Shown piece by piece: positions 19,187 to 27,975 of a stretch of DNA of 64,000 bases; position 1 is the stretch's first letter; every line of letters starts with the position of its first letter. Source of the stretch: Pontibacter arcticus. GTDB taxonomy: Bacteria; Bacteroidota; Bacteroidia; Cytophagales; Hymenobacteraceae. The DNA is taken from assembly GCF_003284895.1 (NCBI RefSeq), contig NZ_QMDV01000001.1, forward strand, positions 585,080 to 649,079. The letters run 5' to 3'. A model generated the notes under the pieces. That model had not been told where the DNA came from, did no database searches, and saw only the letters and a list, made by a program, of their open reading frames with translations. Position numbers and translations under genes: made by a program.

Positions 19187-19984
19187 TTAGCCACGTTTCT
19201 GTTGCACCAGCTTCACGAGGCGGCGCAGCAAGGGCCGTGGCGTCAGGTTTACGATGTAAGGCAGCAGGTTACTTTTCACATCCGAAAACGCGACCACTTT
19301 ACCGGCCATCATACTTGTATAGCCGGCTTCGGCCACACTGCGGGCATCGGTCATGCCTTTTTCGTTGAAAGGAGCTGAGCCATCGAGGTTGGCGCGGTCC
19401 TTAAAATCGGTGTTGGTGGCGCCGGGGCAAAGTACGGTTACGGTTATATTTTCATCTGCCAACTCGGCTGCCAGCGCTTCCGAAAACGACAGTACATATG
19501 CTTTGCTGGCATAGTATACCGCCATCATCGGGCCCGGCAAAAACGACGCTACCGACGCTATGTTCAGGATTTTGCCTGCACGGCCTTTAGGTAACTGCGC
19601 CAGAAAAAGCTTGCTCAGCTGCGTGAGCGCCACAATGTTCAGTTCGAGCATGGCGTGTTCTTTAGGCCAGCCCGTTTCCCGGAAATAGCCGTAATTCCCG
19701 AAGCCTGCATTGTTTACAAGCACATCCACCGTTATGCTTTCCTGTTGCAAAGCGGCAAAAACCTGCGCTGCTGCATCCGGCGCAGCCAGATCCTGTACCA
19801 GCACTTTGGTGTATACTTTATACTTGATGGCAAACTGCATTGCCATTTTTTCGAGTTTGTCTCCGGAGCGTGCCACCAATATTAAGTTGTGGCCGTCGCG
19901 TGCAAAAAGTTCTGCCAGTTCGTAGCCTATTCCGCCCGATGCGCCCGTAATCAGGGCTGTATAGTGGTGTGTTTGGTTTGCCAT
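19187..19984 (-). CDS. short-chain dehydrogenase/reductase
   Basis: A 265-residue classical SDR. The NAD(P) motif is TGASGGIGYELA (residues about 14-25), with NNAGFGN in the middle, catalytic serine in NIASVASFLP and the Y-x-x-x-K pair in YYASKAYVLSF. The basic residue in VARSGDK after the second strand favours NADP. Members close to this form are annotated as DltE/YqjQ-like or ketoacyl reductases, but the substrate is not deducible. No related metabolic genes are adjacent. Confidence 0.93.
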   Translation of the reverse strand: MANQTHHYTALITGASGGIGYELAELFARDGHNLILVARSGDKLEKMAMQFAIKYKVYTKVLVQDLAAPDAAAQVFAALQQESITVDVLVNNAGFGNYGYFRETGWPKEHAMLELNIVALTQLSKLFLAQLPKGRAGKILNIASVASFLPGPMMAVYYASKAYVLSFSEALAAELADENITVTVLCPGATNTDFKDRANLDGSAPFNEKGMTDARSVAEAGYTSMMAGKVVAFSDVKSNLLPYIVNLTPRPLLRRLVKLVQQKRG

Positions 19985-20158
19985 TTCTTTTGTGTTATTG
20001 CTGAATTTATACTTCCCCCACTCTTTACGTAACTTTTGATTTTCTGCAGAGAGGTTTGCTGTATCTTATACTTTGATTTTATACTTTGTCTTTTGCTGTC
20101 TTACTTTATACTGTACCTCTGTAGTTATACTTCGTATGCAGGTTAAATAACGATCCTC

Positions 20159-20797
20159 ATGAAAAAAAGAACCTATTCTATACTTGCTTTTATACTTTGC
20201 CTGAGTGCCTGCACCAGCGAAGCCCCAACGGAAACCGGCGCTGCCGCCAACCCAACCGAAGAACCGACCGACACAACCCCGGCGGCGCCAACCCAAACCG
20301 ATAACACCATTAGTTACCAGGAGCAGCTTGAAAGTGGTGGTATGCGCTTCGATATCCGGACGACCGGCGAAGGCACCATGCGCAGCCTGGCCATTAGCGT
20401 AGAGCGCCCCGGCCTCGACCCGGTCCGGATTGATGAGCAGTTGGAAGGAACCGTAGAAAGCACCGTAACCACCGACCTCAACAATAATAAAAAGCCGGAG
20501 CTGCTAGTGTTTGTAACCGGTGCCGGCACCGGAAGCTACGGCAAATTATACGGCTACGAGTTCGATAACCAGTATTGGGGCGCTTTGCAATTACCTGAAC
20601 TGACAGAGGCGCAAAGTAAAGGCTACATGGGCCACGATGAATTTGAAATAAAAGAAGGACGCCTTACCCGCACCTTTCCTGTATACCTGGATTCTGACCC
20701 CAACAGCACGCCGTCAGGCGGATTCCGGAGCATCGTGTATAGCCTCGGCAACGACCTGCATTTTAAAGTTATCGCCACCAACCAGGCTGCCGAATAA
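20159..20797 (+). CDS. hypothetical lipoprotein
   Basis: A 212-residue secreted protein with a lipobox in ILCLSAC (cysteine at about residue 18). A low-complexity linker rich in Thr, Pro, Ala and Glu (about 22-50) is followed by a globular domain with NNNKKPELLVFVTGAG, a phrase typical of proteins that handle dry-run calculations of FG-GAP-like or VCBS-like repeats, but too short to assign. It most likely sits in the outer membrane or periplasm. It converges with the DUF2911 gene across a shared terminator. Confidence 0.8.
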   Translation: MKKRTYSILAFILCLSACTSEAPTETGAAANPTEEPTDTTPAAPTQTDNTISYQEQLESGGMRFDIRTTGEGTMRSLAISVERPGLDPVRIDEQLEGTVESTVTTDLNNNKKPELLVFVTGAGTGSYGKLYGYEFDNQYWGALQLPELTEAQSKGYMGHDEFEIKEGRLTRTFPVYLDSDPNSTPSGGFRSIVYSLGNDLHFKVIATNQAAE

Positions 20798-20830
20798 CGT
20801 ATCAGTTGCTGCTTCAGAAACGGCTTAAAA

Positions 20831-20873
20831 CGCAAGAAGGCCATACTATTAAAGTATGGCCTTCTTGCGTTTT
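20831..20873. terminator. bidirectional terminator between convergent genes
   Basis: A 17-base-pair perfect stem (20831-20847 with 20853-20869), flanked by A and T runs. It serves both the lipoprotein gene on the plus strand and the DUF2911 gene on the minus strand. Confidence 0.9.
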
Positions 20874-20889
20874 ATGGGTAGCTGTTAGC

Positions 20890-21417
20890 TTATTTTTTAG
20901 CTGTGATCGCCACAGGTATTTCCATGTTCTCCCACTTCAGCACAATGCCCTGGCCTGTTACATCATACTTCAGGCTTTCGTTAAGTGCGGCGGCTTTACG
21001 AGGTTTTACGGTAACACGCAGCGCATCCTGTTTTTCGTCGTAATTGGTGCCCCATTGCTTGGCCGTTTTGTTAAAGATCATGGTCCAGTCTTTTTCTGTT
21101 GGGATGGCATATACGCTGTAGGTACCGGCCGGCAACGCTTTGCCCTCAACCATCACATCTTTATCCACTGTTAGCGTTGTTGCTTCGTTTGCGCCGGCTC
21201 TCCATACTTTGTTGTAGGGTACCAGATCGCCCCAAATTGTACGGCCTTTAACCGACGGGCTGCTGTAATTAATGGTAACAGTAGCATCTCCTATTTTGCC
21301 CGTAGCTGTTGTAGCCGGACTTGCTTTTGGCTTGGCAGTTTGTGCCCAAACAGTAGTGCTCATCAGCAGACAAGCCATAAGGAGCATCATCACCGGAAAT
21401 ATGCGTTTGTTTTTCAT
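20890..21417 (-). CDS. DUF2911 domain-containing secreted protein
   Basis: A 175-residue protein with a signal peptide ending about STTVWA-QT (residue 25). The mature part has the DUF2911 pattern VTINYSSPSVKGRTIWGDL, VPYNKVWRAGANEATT, LPAGTYSVYAIP and WTMIFNK. The family is common in Bacteroidota, is predicted to be periplasmic and has no established biochemical role. It is monocistronic, with a shared terminator downstream. Confidence 0.92.
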   Translation of the reverse strand: MKNKRIFPVMMLLMACLLMSTTVWAQTAKPKASPATTATGKIGDATVTINYSSPSVKGRTIWGDLVPYNKVWRAGANEATTLTVDKDVMVEGKALPAGTYSVYAIPTEKDWTMIFNKTAKQWGTNYDEKQDALRVTVKPRKAAALNESLKYDVTGQGIVLKWENMEIPVAITAKK

Positions 21418-21514
21418 ACCTTTTAATTTATTTATATTCTTATATAAAACTAAATTTTAGCTAGAATGTTGTCTCTGCCCGGTATTTTTATTTAAAACTA
21501 TACTTTCGTTGAGA

Positions 21515-22396
21515 CTAGATCATACCGGCACAATACTTATCCCAGTAGGCTTCGTATTTTTTGCTTGCATTGGTGGTATAGCCATAGCCCATAGTAGGCG
21601 TAGGTGTAAATTCCCCGAAAACAGCGCCTTTGTCAGTTGCATAAAAGTCTATTCTAACAAAAATGCCATATGCTTTGCTTAACCTTTTAGCACATGCCAC
21701 CATTTCTTCCAGGCAGGCAGGAGGCTCCTGGTAACTGCCGGCCGGGTAACTTGTATTATCAATTTCTATCTCGTTCCAGTCTGCATCATATGTACCGAAA
21801 AAGCCTTTGCGCACCCCTACCCTGTTTATAAGCCGGATAGAGGCGATCTCGCCGTTAAAAGTATAGATTTTGTAATCATCGGGCAGGTTGTATTCTCCTT
21901 TCTCGGTGCGCACAAACTCCTCTACCAGAAACTCTAAATAGGGATTCTCTTCTACTGCACGGCTCATTTCTGCCTGCAGCTCTTGGATGCCATATGGCTT
22001 TTTATCCAGTAGGTTTACGCCTTTCTGCATCACAAACACCATTCCGCACGAGTACCCAATGGTTGGCCTGATTACGTAATGCTCTGGTAACTTATCAAAA
22101 GGAATATCTTTTACGTTACGGCCACGCCAGTACAGTTCTGCCACGCGGCAACCATGCATTTTTGCAAACTCTCTGGAGTTGTGCTTATTGCTTAATTTAC
22201 GCTGCCAGTTCTCAACATCCATCCACTTTTCGATCGGGTCGCTGGCACTCATGTGGGTATTACGAATAACTTCCGCATTAGGCGCTTCCCAGAATATTTT
22301 GTGTCTGCGTCTGATGCGTTTGGTAAATTCGCTTTCTTTCCGGTTTGGAAATGAGCTAATTACAGAGCGAATTTTTTTACCTATGAAGGATTTCAT
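21515..22396 (-). CDS. TupA-like ATP-grasp protein
   Basis: A 293-residue protein from the preferred ATG at 22396; the frame stays open to 22510, but the extra 38 residues look like AT-rich leader. Features that fit the ATP-grasp fold are HYVIRPTIGYSCGMVFV (nucleotide-binding strand and loop), EFLVEEFVRTE, DDYKIYTFNGEIASIRL and VRIDFYATDKGAVFGEFT near the C-terminus (metal-binding Asp and Glu). TupA-like ATP-grasp enzymes join amino acids or sugars acids in cell-surface polymers such as teichuronopeptides or capsules. The gene is alone and AT-rich, beside a long AT-rich gap, so it may be a recent arrival. The ligase substrates are unknown. Confidence 0.7.
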   Translation of the reverse strand: MKSFIGKKIRSVISSFPNRKESEFTKRIRRRHKIFWEAPNAEVIRNTHMSASDPIEKWMDVENWQRKLSNKHNSREFAKMHGCRVAELYWRGRNVKDIPFDKLPEHYVIRPTIGYSCGMVFVMQKGVNLLDKKPYGIQELQAEMSRAVEENPYLEFLVEEFVRTEKGEYNLPDDYKIYTFNGEIASIRLINRVGVRKGFFGTYDADWNEIEIDNTSYPAGSYQEPPACLEEMVACAKRLSKAYGIFVRIDFYATDKGAVFGEFTPTPTMGYGYTTNASKKYEAYWDKYCAGMI

Positions 22397-22964
22397 AGTG
22401 ATAAAGTTTGTATTAAATATTTTATTAAAATCAATCGTGCTAAAGCCTGTTGTCTCTGATATGGTATATAGCCATTTTCTAAAACCGATACCTATTCTGG
22501 GCTTTAACATACGTGCGAACAGTGCTTATAACTTCACTTTACTACTTGTATTGTCTGAACGTCTTATATTCCTTCACCGATACAATCACATAAAAGCTAC
22601 TACATGTTATAAATGCGCTTATACCTTACGTCATATAATTTGCTTAGAATCCCTCTCTAAAACTTGAATAATTTTCATCCGACGTTGATTTTAAGAAATA
22701 TCCGGATATACAAGAATAGACTTAAATTTATATAAAAGATTATTACTATACAAAGCCAGACCTTTTATTAAACGGCGTACGGCAATCTAAAATTGAATAA
22801 ACGCTGCCTGGAATCGTTATTTTACACAACAATACACAGCCCTTATTTATTTGTAATACGCTATATTTAAAAAAACATCTATATCAATATTAAAAATTTT
22901 AACCTGATTGCCTAATTATTTACAGCTACAAAGGTAATAGGCTTTAATCTGTTGTTGCGATGAG
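22397..22964. other. AT-rich intergenic region
   Basis: About 570 bases of AT-rich sequence between divergent genes. No credible gene, RNA or repeat is seen except the N-terminal open extension of the ATP-grasp frame. It has few AAGTATA heptamers compared with other gaps. Confidence 0.5.
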
Positions 22965-22968
22965 GTGT

Positions 22969-22976
22969 TAACTTTG
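22969..22976 (+). promoter_or_regulatory. possible -7 promoter box for the J-domain gene
   Basis: TAACTTTG fits the Bacteroidota -7 consensus TAnnTTTG and lies 64 bases before the ATG at 23040. A matching -33 TTTG is not obvious, so this is tentative. If used, it rules out the upstream GTG at 22965 as the start codon. Confidence 0.4.
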
Positions 22977-23039
22977 TACACAAATGCTTTATGGCTACGT
23001 TTTATACTTTTAATTACTTTCTTACCAATATTTTCCCCT

Positions 23040-24095
23040 ATGCCAAAAGCTACTGCACCCGCTCGCATATTTTTACCTCAGATAAGTGCACCGGACCAGC
23101 AGGAGCTTACTAACTTACAAACTGCCTTTAACCGCAAAATCCAGCAAATAGATGCGCTGAAGCAGGATTTGATTGCGCGTGAAGTAAGTATAGCCCTGGC
23201 ACGCCACCGCATCCAAAACGAACTGCAACCCCTGACCGACCAACTGATAGCAAAACGGCTGGAACTTTTATACTTGCTTGATGCGGCGTATGAGCAGCCC
23301 GTATTCGGGAAACGGGAAAAAGTAAAACTCGCCAGTTTAATCGAATCCCTTGCCGCTTCACTGATCAGGAATTACGGAAAAACCGAACTGTTGCCGCTGC
23401 ACGATAAATATGCCAGGCACCCCTATGCTGAAAGTATAACCGAACAGGAACAGCCACAAGGCAAACCCGAACCTGCAGCACCAGAAATAGACTGGGAAAA
23501 CTTATCGCCTGAAGAAATGCAGGCACACCTGGATAACGAAACAGCGCAACGCGACCAGGAGAAACGAAACCGGCAGGCCAACCGCAAAACCAAAGCACAG
23601 CAGGTAAAAGAAAAGCAGGTGAAGGAAGCGCTCAGCAACATCAGCAAAGCCAGCCGCCGCGTGTACACCGACCTGGCCAAGCAACTGCATCCCGATACAG
23701 AACAGAACCCGGAAGCGCGCGCCTGGAAAGAGGAAGCCATGAAACAGGTAACCAACGCCTACCACAACGACGATTTTTTTGAACTGCTGCGGTTGCAGAT
23801 GGAGTTTATGCAGCGCCAGAATAATCCTTTAGCTAAACTCCCAGAGGAACAACTGGGCTTTTACCTTAACATTCTGGACGAGCAGATAAAAGAACTGCAG
23901 GAAAAACTACACGAATTTAAGTATGGCACCGACCCCGACCACTTTGACCTTTACAGCGGCACCCCAAAACAAATGGACCAACGGTTTAAACAAACAAAAG
24001 AAAGCTTACTGCAAACCTTGGCTCAGCTTAAACAGGAACTGAAAGAACTCCACGACCCACAGCAGGTGAAAGTGCTGCTGAAGAACATGCGTTAA
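23040..24095 (+). CDS. J-domain protein with coiled-coil flanks
   Basis: A 351-residue soluble protein. The middle has RVYTDLAKQLHPDTEQ with the HPD signature of J-domains at about residues 217-219, followed by a helix containing VTNAYHNDDFFELLRLQ. J-domains stimulate the ATPase of Hsp70/DnaK. There is no G/F region, zinc domain or client-binding domain of DnaJ. Instead the J-domain is preceded by a charged Gln/Lys/Glu-rich helix and followed by another long helical segment rich in Lys, Glu and Leu. An upstream in-frame GTG at 22965 would add a hydrophobic leader; ATG at 23040 is preferred because of the likely promoter box at 22969. Partner and client are unknown. Confidence 0.75.
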   Translation: MPKATAPARIFLPQISAPDQQELTNLQTAFNRKIQQIDALKQDLIAREVSIALARHRIQNELQPLTDQLIAKRLELLYLLDAAYEQPVFGKREKVKLASLIESLAASLIRNYGKTELLPLHDKYARHPYAESITEQEQPQGKPEPAAPEIDWENLSPEEMQAHLDNETAQRDQEKRNRQANRKTKAQQVKEKQVKEALSNISKASRRVYTDLAKQLHPDTEQNPEARAWKEEAMKQVTNAYHNDDFFELLRLQMEFMQRQNNPLAKLPEEQLGFYLNILDEQIKELQEKLHEFKYGTDPDHFDLYSGTPKQMDQRFKQTKESLLQTLAQLKQELKELHDPQQVKVLLKNMR

Positions 24096-24183
24096 GCTTA
24101 ACCTGCCTTTTTTCTGAATGAACGAGGATCATTTCAGGTAGCGCACACGTAGGCGTAGGTGTAGCAACTTATTACATAAAATT

Positions 24184-24822
24184 ATGAAGATATACCACAC
24201 ATATGCCATTATTGCTTCTCTCGGTTTGTTAGGCCTCTCTGGCTGCAACTCCGACTCGGCTGATGGCAACTACAATAGCCCTGCCAGCGATGAACTGATA
24301 GAAACGCAAATAGATTCTGCCACCAAAGCCTCCGTTGATAGTGTAGCACAAGCTACAAATGAAGGGAATATTATGTTTCCTGTACCTGATACACTCACCA
24401 ACTTGCTGAAGCGGTACCAGCCGCAGGCCCGCCTGGCAAACCTAACCGATCAGGCCTTATCAAACAAAACAACCCAAACAGGCAACCCGGTATACTTGTA
24501 TGGCAACTTTAATGGCAAAGGCTCTCAGGATTATGCCGTACAGGTGCAACAAGGCGACTCGATCCATATACTTGCCTACCTGGATTACAGGAACCAGCCC
24601 CGCGAAATGAAAGTGGCTGCTTATCCGGCAACGAAACTAAATAACGCCTGGTACAGCACCTATCAATTAAAACTTGCCCCTCAGGATTCGCTGGTACGCG
24701 ACAACCGCAGCCGTAAACAAGTGCCGCTGCAAACCGATGGCATCTCGATAATGGAAGAAAACCGCACCACGCTGTATGTACTGCAGAAAGGCCGGTTTAT
24801 ACCTTTTGATGCTACCCGCTAG
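24184..24822 (+). CDS. hypothetical lipoprotein
   Basis: A 212-residue secreted protein with a lipobox LGLSGC (cysteine about residue 21) after a short hydrophobic helix. The mature part has an acidic low-complexity start and a domain with NPVYLYGNFNGKGSQDYAVQVQ, reminiscent of single FG-GAP/VCBS-type blades, and ends in TLYVLQKGRFIPFD. No family is recognised. It lies 88 bases after the J-domain gene on the same strand and may be co-transcribed. Confidence 0.78.
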   Translation: MKIYHTYAIIASLGLLGLSGCNSDSADGNYNSPASDELIETQIDSATKASVDSVAQATNEGNIMFPVPDTLTNLLKRYQPQARLANLTDQALSNKTTQTGNPVYLYGNFNGKGSQDYAVQVQQGDSIHILAYLDYRNQPREMKVAAYPATKLNNAWYSTYQLKLAPQDSLVRDNRSRKQVPLQTDGISIMEENRTTLYVLQKGRFIPFDATR

Positions 24823-24832
24823 GCAACATCAC

Positions 24833-24901
24833 TTTTGCTTACACAGCTATACTGCCGCCTGAAGTATGATGCAGGCAGCAGGTATAGCTGTGTAAGCAAA
24901 A
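24833..24901. terminator. long hairpin between convergent genes
   Basis: A 20-base perfect inverted repeat (24833-24852 with 24882-24901) extended inwards by nine more pairs with one bulge and one mismatch. It sits 10 bases after the lipoprotein stop. There is no T-run right after the stem, so it may be a processing or protection hairpin rather than a standard terminator. Confidence 0.6.
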
Positions 24902-24946
24902 GCAACTATTTTTTAACGGAGCAGGCTTTAACGCAGGTACGTTAGC

Positions 24947-25741
24947 CTAAGCATGCAGGTAATTTTCCATCACCTCAATAATTTCTAAAGGTGAGCTGAG
25001 GTTGGGGCAATGGCCGGTAGCTTTTAACTCTACGAAAGTTGATTTTTTTATGGCCTTGTGCATGTAGTTTCCAACTTCGGTAGGCGCAATAATATCTTTG
25101 GAACACTGCATGATCAGTGATTCTGTTTCCAGTTTAAGCAAGTCTGGGCGGTTATCAGAAAGGAAAGCAACTTTAGCGAAGTGCTTTGTGATTTCAGTAT
25201 CTGTGTTACAAAAGCTTTGTATAAGTTCTTCGCCTAACGATGGGTTATCGGGGTTGCCCATAATAAGCGGCGCAAACGAACTGGCCCAGGAAAAATAATC
25301 GTTTTCCATGTAATCCAGCATCGATAAAACATCTGCCCGCTCGAATCCGCCAAAATAATCCGCATCGTTTATGTAGCAAGGCGATGGCCCGATCAGAATC
25401 AGTTTCTTAAAAAGCTCCGGCTCCTGCAAAGCACCCAGTACACCTATCATGCTGCCAACCGAATGCCCTACAAAGATAACTTCTTCCAGATCAAGGGCAG
25501 CGCATATTTCTACTACATCGGCGGCATAGCCTCTAAGCGAATTATACTTATTTTTATCGTAGGCCGCTGTATCGGAGTCGCCGGAACCTACATGGTCGAA
25601 AAGCAGGATTTTATATTGCTGCTGAAATGCAGGCGTTACAAAGCGCCACATATTCTGGTCGCAGCCAAACCCATGCCCAAACATGATCGTTTGTTCCCCA
25701 CGCCCAAATAACTTCACATTATTTCTTTTGATCACATCCAT
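24947..25741 (-). CDS. RsbQ-like alpha/beta hydrolase
   Basis: A 264-residue alpha/beta hydrolase close in pattern to RsbQ of Bacillus and the plant KAI2/D14 receptors: GHGFGCDQNMWRFV at the oxyanion loop, nucleophile serine in FVGHSVGSMIG, aspartate in CSKDIIAPT and histidine in ATGHCPNLSSP. In Bacillus RsbQ works with the PAS phosphatase RsbP in energy-stress signalling through SigB. Here no PAS-PP2C phosphatase gene is adjacent; a LytS/LytTR pair lies upstream on the same strand across 229 bases. The ligand is unknown. Confidence 0.85.
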   Translation of the reverse strand: MDVIKRNNVKLFGRGEQTIMFGHGFGCDQNMWRFVTPAFQQQYKILLFDHVGSGDSDTAAYDKNKYNSLRGYAADVVEICAALDLEEVIFVGHSVGSMIGVLGALQEPELFKKLILIGPSPCYINDADYFGGFERADVLSMLDYMENDYFSWASSFAPLIMGNPDNPSLGEELIQSFCNTDTEITKHFAKVAFLSDNRPDLLKLETESLIMQCSKDIIAPTEVGNYMHKAIKKSTFVELKATGHCPNLSSPLEIIEVMENYLHA

Positions 25742-25970
25742 TGCTTCAAACTCTTATCGCTATATGAAATATACAAATATTAAAATATAGCTTTCAACCC
25801 CAAAATGCATTTGCTAATATAATACGAAAAGGTTGAATATTAAGAATTTGCAAGATCAATTTTTGGGATTAAAAAGAGCTTGATTATAACAGATAATCAT
25901 ACTTGTAAAAGTATAAAGTCTGATGAAAGTGATGTTGATGGATGATACAGGGCCCGAAATTACAAGCAAA

Positions 25971-26669
25971 TTATTTCAGAATGCCGTGTAATACCTCCCG
26001 GTAGGTTCTGCCCACTGGCAGCTCTGTACCTGCCACTTTTACCTGGTAGCTTTCGATCACCTCGATGTGGGCAAGCGCTACTACAAAGGATTTATGGATC
26101 CGGAGGAACTTGCCGGGCGGCAACAGTTTCAGCGTTTCGCAGAGGCTGTTCAGGGTAATTACTTTTTTCTCGCGCGTCACGAATGTTACATAATTGCCTG
26201 CTGCTTCCAAGTATAAAATATCGCTTAGTTTGAGCTGGTACGTCTGGATGCCGCTTTTTACAAGTATGGTTCCGTCTGTAGCGCGTGTAGCTGCATGCTC
26301 TGGCTGCCTGCTTTTTAACCGGAAGAGGGTTTCGGCTTTACTAACTGCTTTTATAAACTTCTGAAAATCGATGGGCTTCAGCAAATACCCTACAGCCTCC
26401 CATTCGTACCCTTCCACGGCATACTCCGAATAAGCCGTTGTAAAAATGATCATAGGCGGGTTAGGCAGCGCTCTCAGAAACTCTATCCCGGTCAGGTCGG
26501 GCATGTTAATATCCAGGAAGATAAGATCGACAGGCTCGTTGTTTACAAAATGCAGCGCATCAATGCTGCTCCGGAAAGTTTTCACCAGCTCCAGGGAAGG
26601 CACTTTGGCAGCGTAATGGGCTACAACTGCCAGCGCTTTGGGCTCATCGTCTATGGCAATGCATTTCAT
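25971..26669 (-). CDS. LytTR-type response regulator
   Basis: A 232-residue transcriptional regulator. The receiver domain (about 1-115) has DDEP acidic residues at 7-9, phospho-acceptor Asp53 in LIFLDINMP, Thr in FTTAY and Lys in LLKPID. A LytTR DNA-binding domain follows (about 135-232) with LYLEAAGNYVTFVT, LRIHKSFVVAL and LPVGRTYREV. It is encoded two bases after the matching histidine kinase, so the two form one operon. Targets are not evident. Confidence 0.96.
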   Translation of the reverse strand: MKCIAIDDEPKALAVVAHYAAKVPSLELVKTFRSSIDALHFVNNEPVDLIFLDINMPDLTGIEFLRALPNPPMIIFTTAYSEYAVEGYEWEAVGYLLKPIDFQKFIKAVSKAETLFRLKSRQPEHAATRATDGTILVKSGIQTYQLKLSDILYLEAAGNYVTFVTREKKVITLNSLCETLKLLPPGKFLRIHKSFVVALAHIEVIESYQVKVAGTELPVGRTYREVLHGILK

Positions 26670-26671
26670 GG

Positions 26672-27811
26672 TTATTGCAGAGCGGTTATTTCGACTTTCG
26701 TTTTCTGCAGATCAAGGCGCAGCTCAGACTTGTACACATTATCCTGCTCGGTTATGGTTAACATATGGCGGTCCGGGTACTGCAGTTGCAGCAACTTTTT
26801 TACGTGCTCCAGACCAAACCCGGCATGTTTTACCGATGATGTGGTGTTTTGCCTGTAAATAGAATTCTCAACTGTAAAGTATAAATTATTTTCTGTAGTG
26901 CGGAGCTCGATCAAAATAAAAGATTCCTGTTTCAAGCTGATGCCGTGTTTGAAAGCGTTTTCCACAAAATTAATGAGGAGCATCGGTGAGATCCGCACAT
27001 GCTGCAGGTCGCCGTCCACTTCAAACTTAATCGTGATAGATTCGTCGCCGGTAAAGCGCAATTTCTGTAGTTTTATGTAGTTTTCGATGTATTCTACTTC
27101 GCGGTAAAGCTCTATGAAGGGCGTGTTGCTTTCGTAAATAGAGTAGCGCATCAGGTGTGTAAGCTGAGCTATACTTTGGGCAAGCTCGTCAGCGTTTTTC
27201 TCGATCGCCATCGAGAACAGGTTGTTTAGGGTGTTGAACAGGAAGTGCGGGTTAACCTGATTTTTGAGCAACGCCAGTTCCGCTACTGTTACATCCAGTT
27301 TCTCTAACCCCTCCTTCTGCCGCAGCCATTGCTTGCTGGCCCAGTACCCGAAAGCAAGTATAAATACAGCTACAAAGGGAAGCAAACCGTTGTTTATAAT
27401 CTCATACTGCAAGTTAAAAGAATATTCGTCGTTTGTATTTAACCGGAGGATATCATATTCCACTAAGTAAAAGATTAGCACTTCAGCGGTAAAACACCAT
27501 CCAAAACATACCAGCAGCGGCAGTATAATTTTCCACTTACTATCGGCTTCTTTATACCTCGGAAAAATCAGGAAGACGGTAACATAAAAGAACACGATTT
27601 TAAAGAAAGCCAGAAACACCAGGTTCCAGATTGCTTCATGGGAGGCATACGTTTCCATCAGCCTCATTTCCTCCAGTTCCTCTCCCGAAAATTCATCACC
27701 TGAGAAGGTGGAGGGTTGATTTTGAAGTATAACTACAGCTACCACTACAATCCAGAAAGTCAGGTGCAGCAGTAGTTCGCGGTGTTTGTTCAGAAAAGAT
27801 AACTTGTTCAT
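26672..27811 (-). CDS. LytS-type sensor histidine kinase
   Basis: A 379-residue kinase. Four membrane helices (about 12-30, 60-83, 93-118 and 140-160) are followed by a His_kinase domain with the phospho-acceptor His189 in NQVNPHFLFNTLNNL and a HATPase domain with LLINFVENAFKHGI (N box) and KHAGFGLEHVKKLL (G box). No extra sensor domain is present, so the membrane part is the sensor. It is transcribed with its LytTR regulator, two bases apart. The signal is unknown. Confidence 0.95.
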   Translation of the reverse strand: MNKLSFLNKHRELLLHLTFWIVVVAVVILQNQPSTFSGDEFSGEELEEMRLMETYASHEAIWNLVFLAFFKIVFFYVTVFLIFPRYKEADSKWKIILPLLVCFGWCFTAEVLIFYLVEYDILRLNTNDEYSFNLQYEIINNGLLPFVAVFILAFGYWASKQWLRQKEGLEKLDVTVAELALLKNQVNPHFLFNTLNNLFSMAIEKNADELAQSIAQLTHLMRYSIYESNTPFIELYREVEYIENYIKLQKLRFTGDESITIKFEVDGDLQHVRISPMLLINFVENAFKHGISLKQESFILIELRTTENNLYFTVENSIYRQNTTSSVKHAGFGLEHVKKLLQLQYPDRHMLTITEQDNVYKSELRLDLQKTKVEITALQ

Positions 27812-27975
27812 CGGCTTTTATTTTGATCTAAAGCTACCAGTCTCTTCAAATATTACCTCATCCGGTGTACGAACGTCTTCTTTTTATATATGAACGGTTG
27901 TTATATTTACCATCTGTAGCCAAAGTATGTTTATCCTCTAAAGCCCTTGTGATTTTTTACAAAAGGGCTGCCGGT

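Noticed and set aside
22511..22667. Upstream part of a 162-residue plus-strand frame opposite the ATP-grasp gene
   Set aside because: Most of it lies antisense to the ATP-grasp gene and it has no family features.
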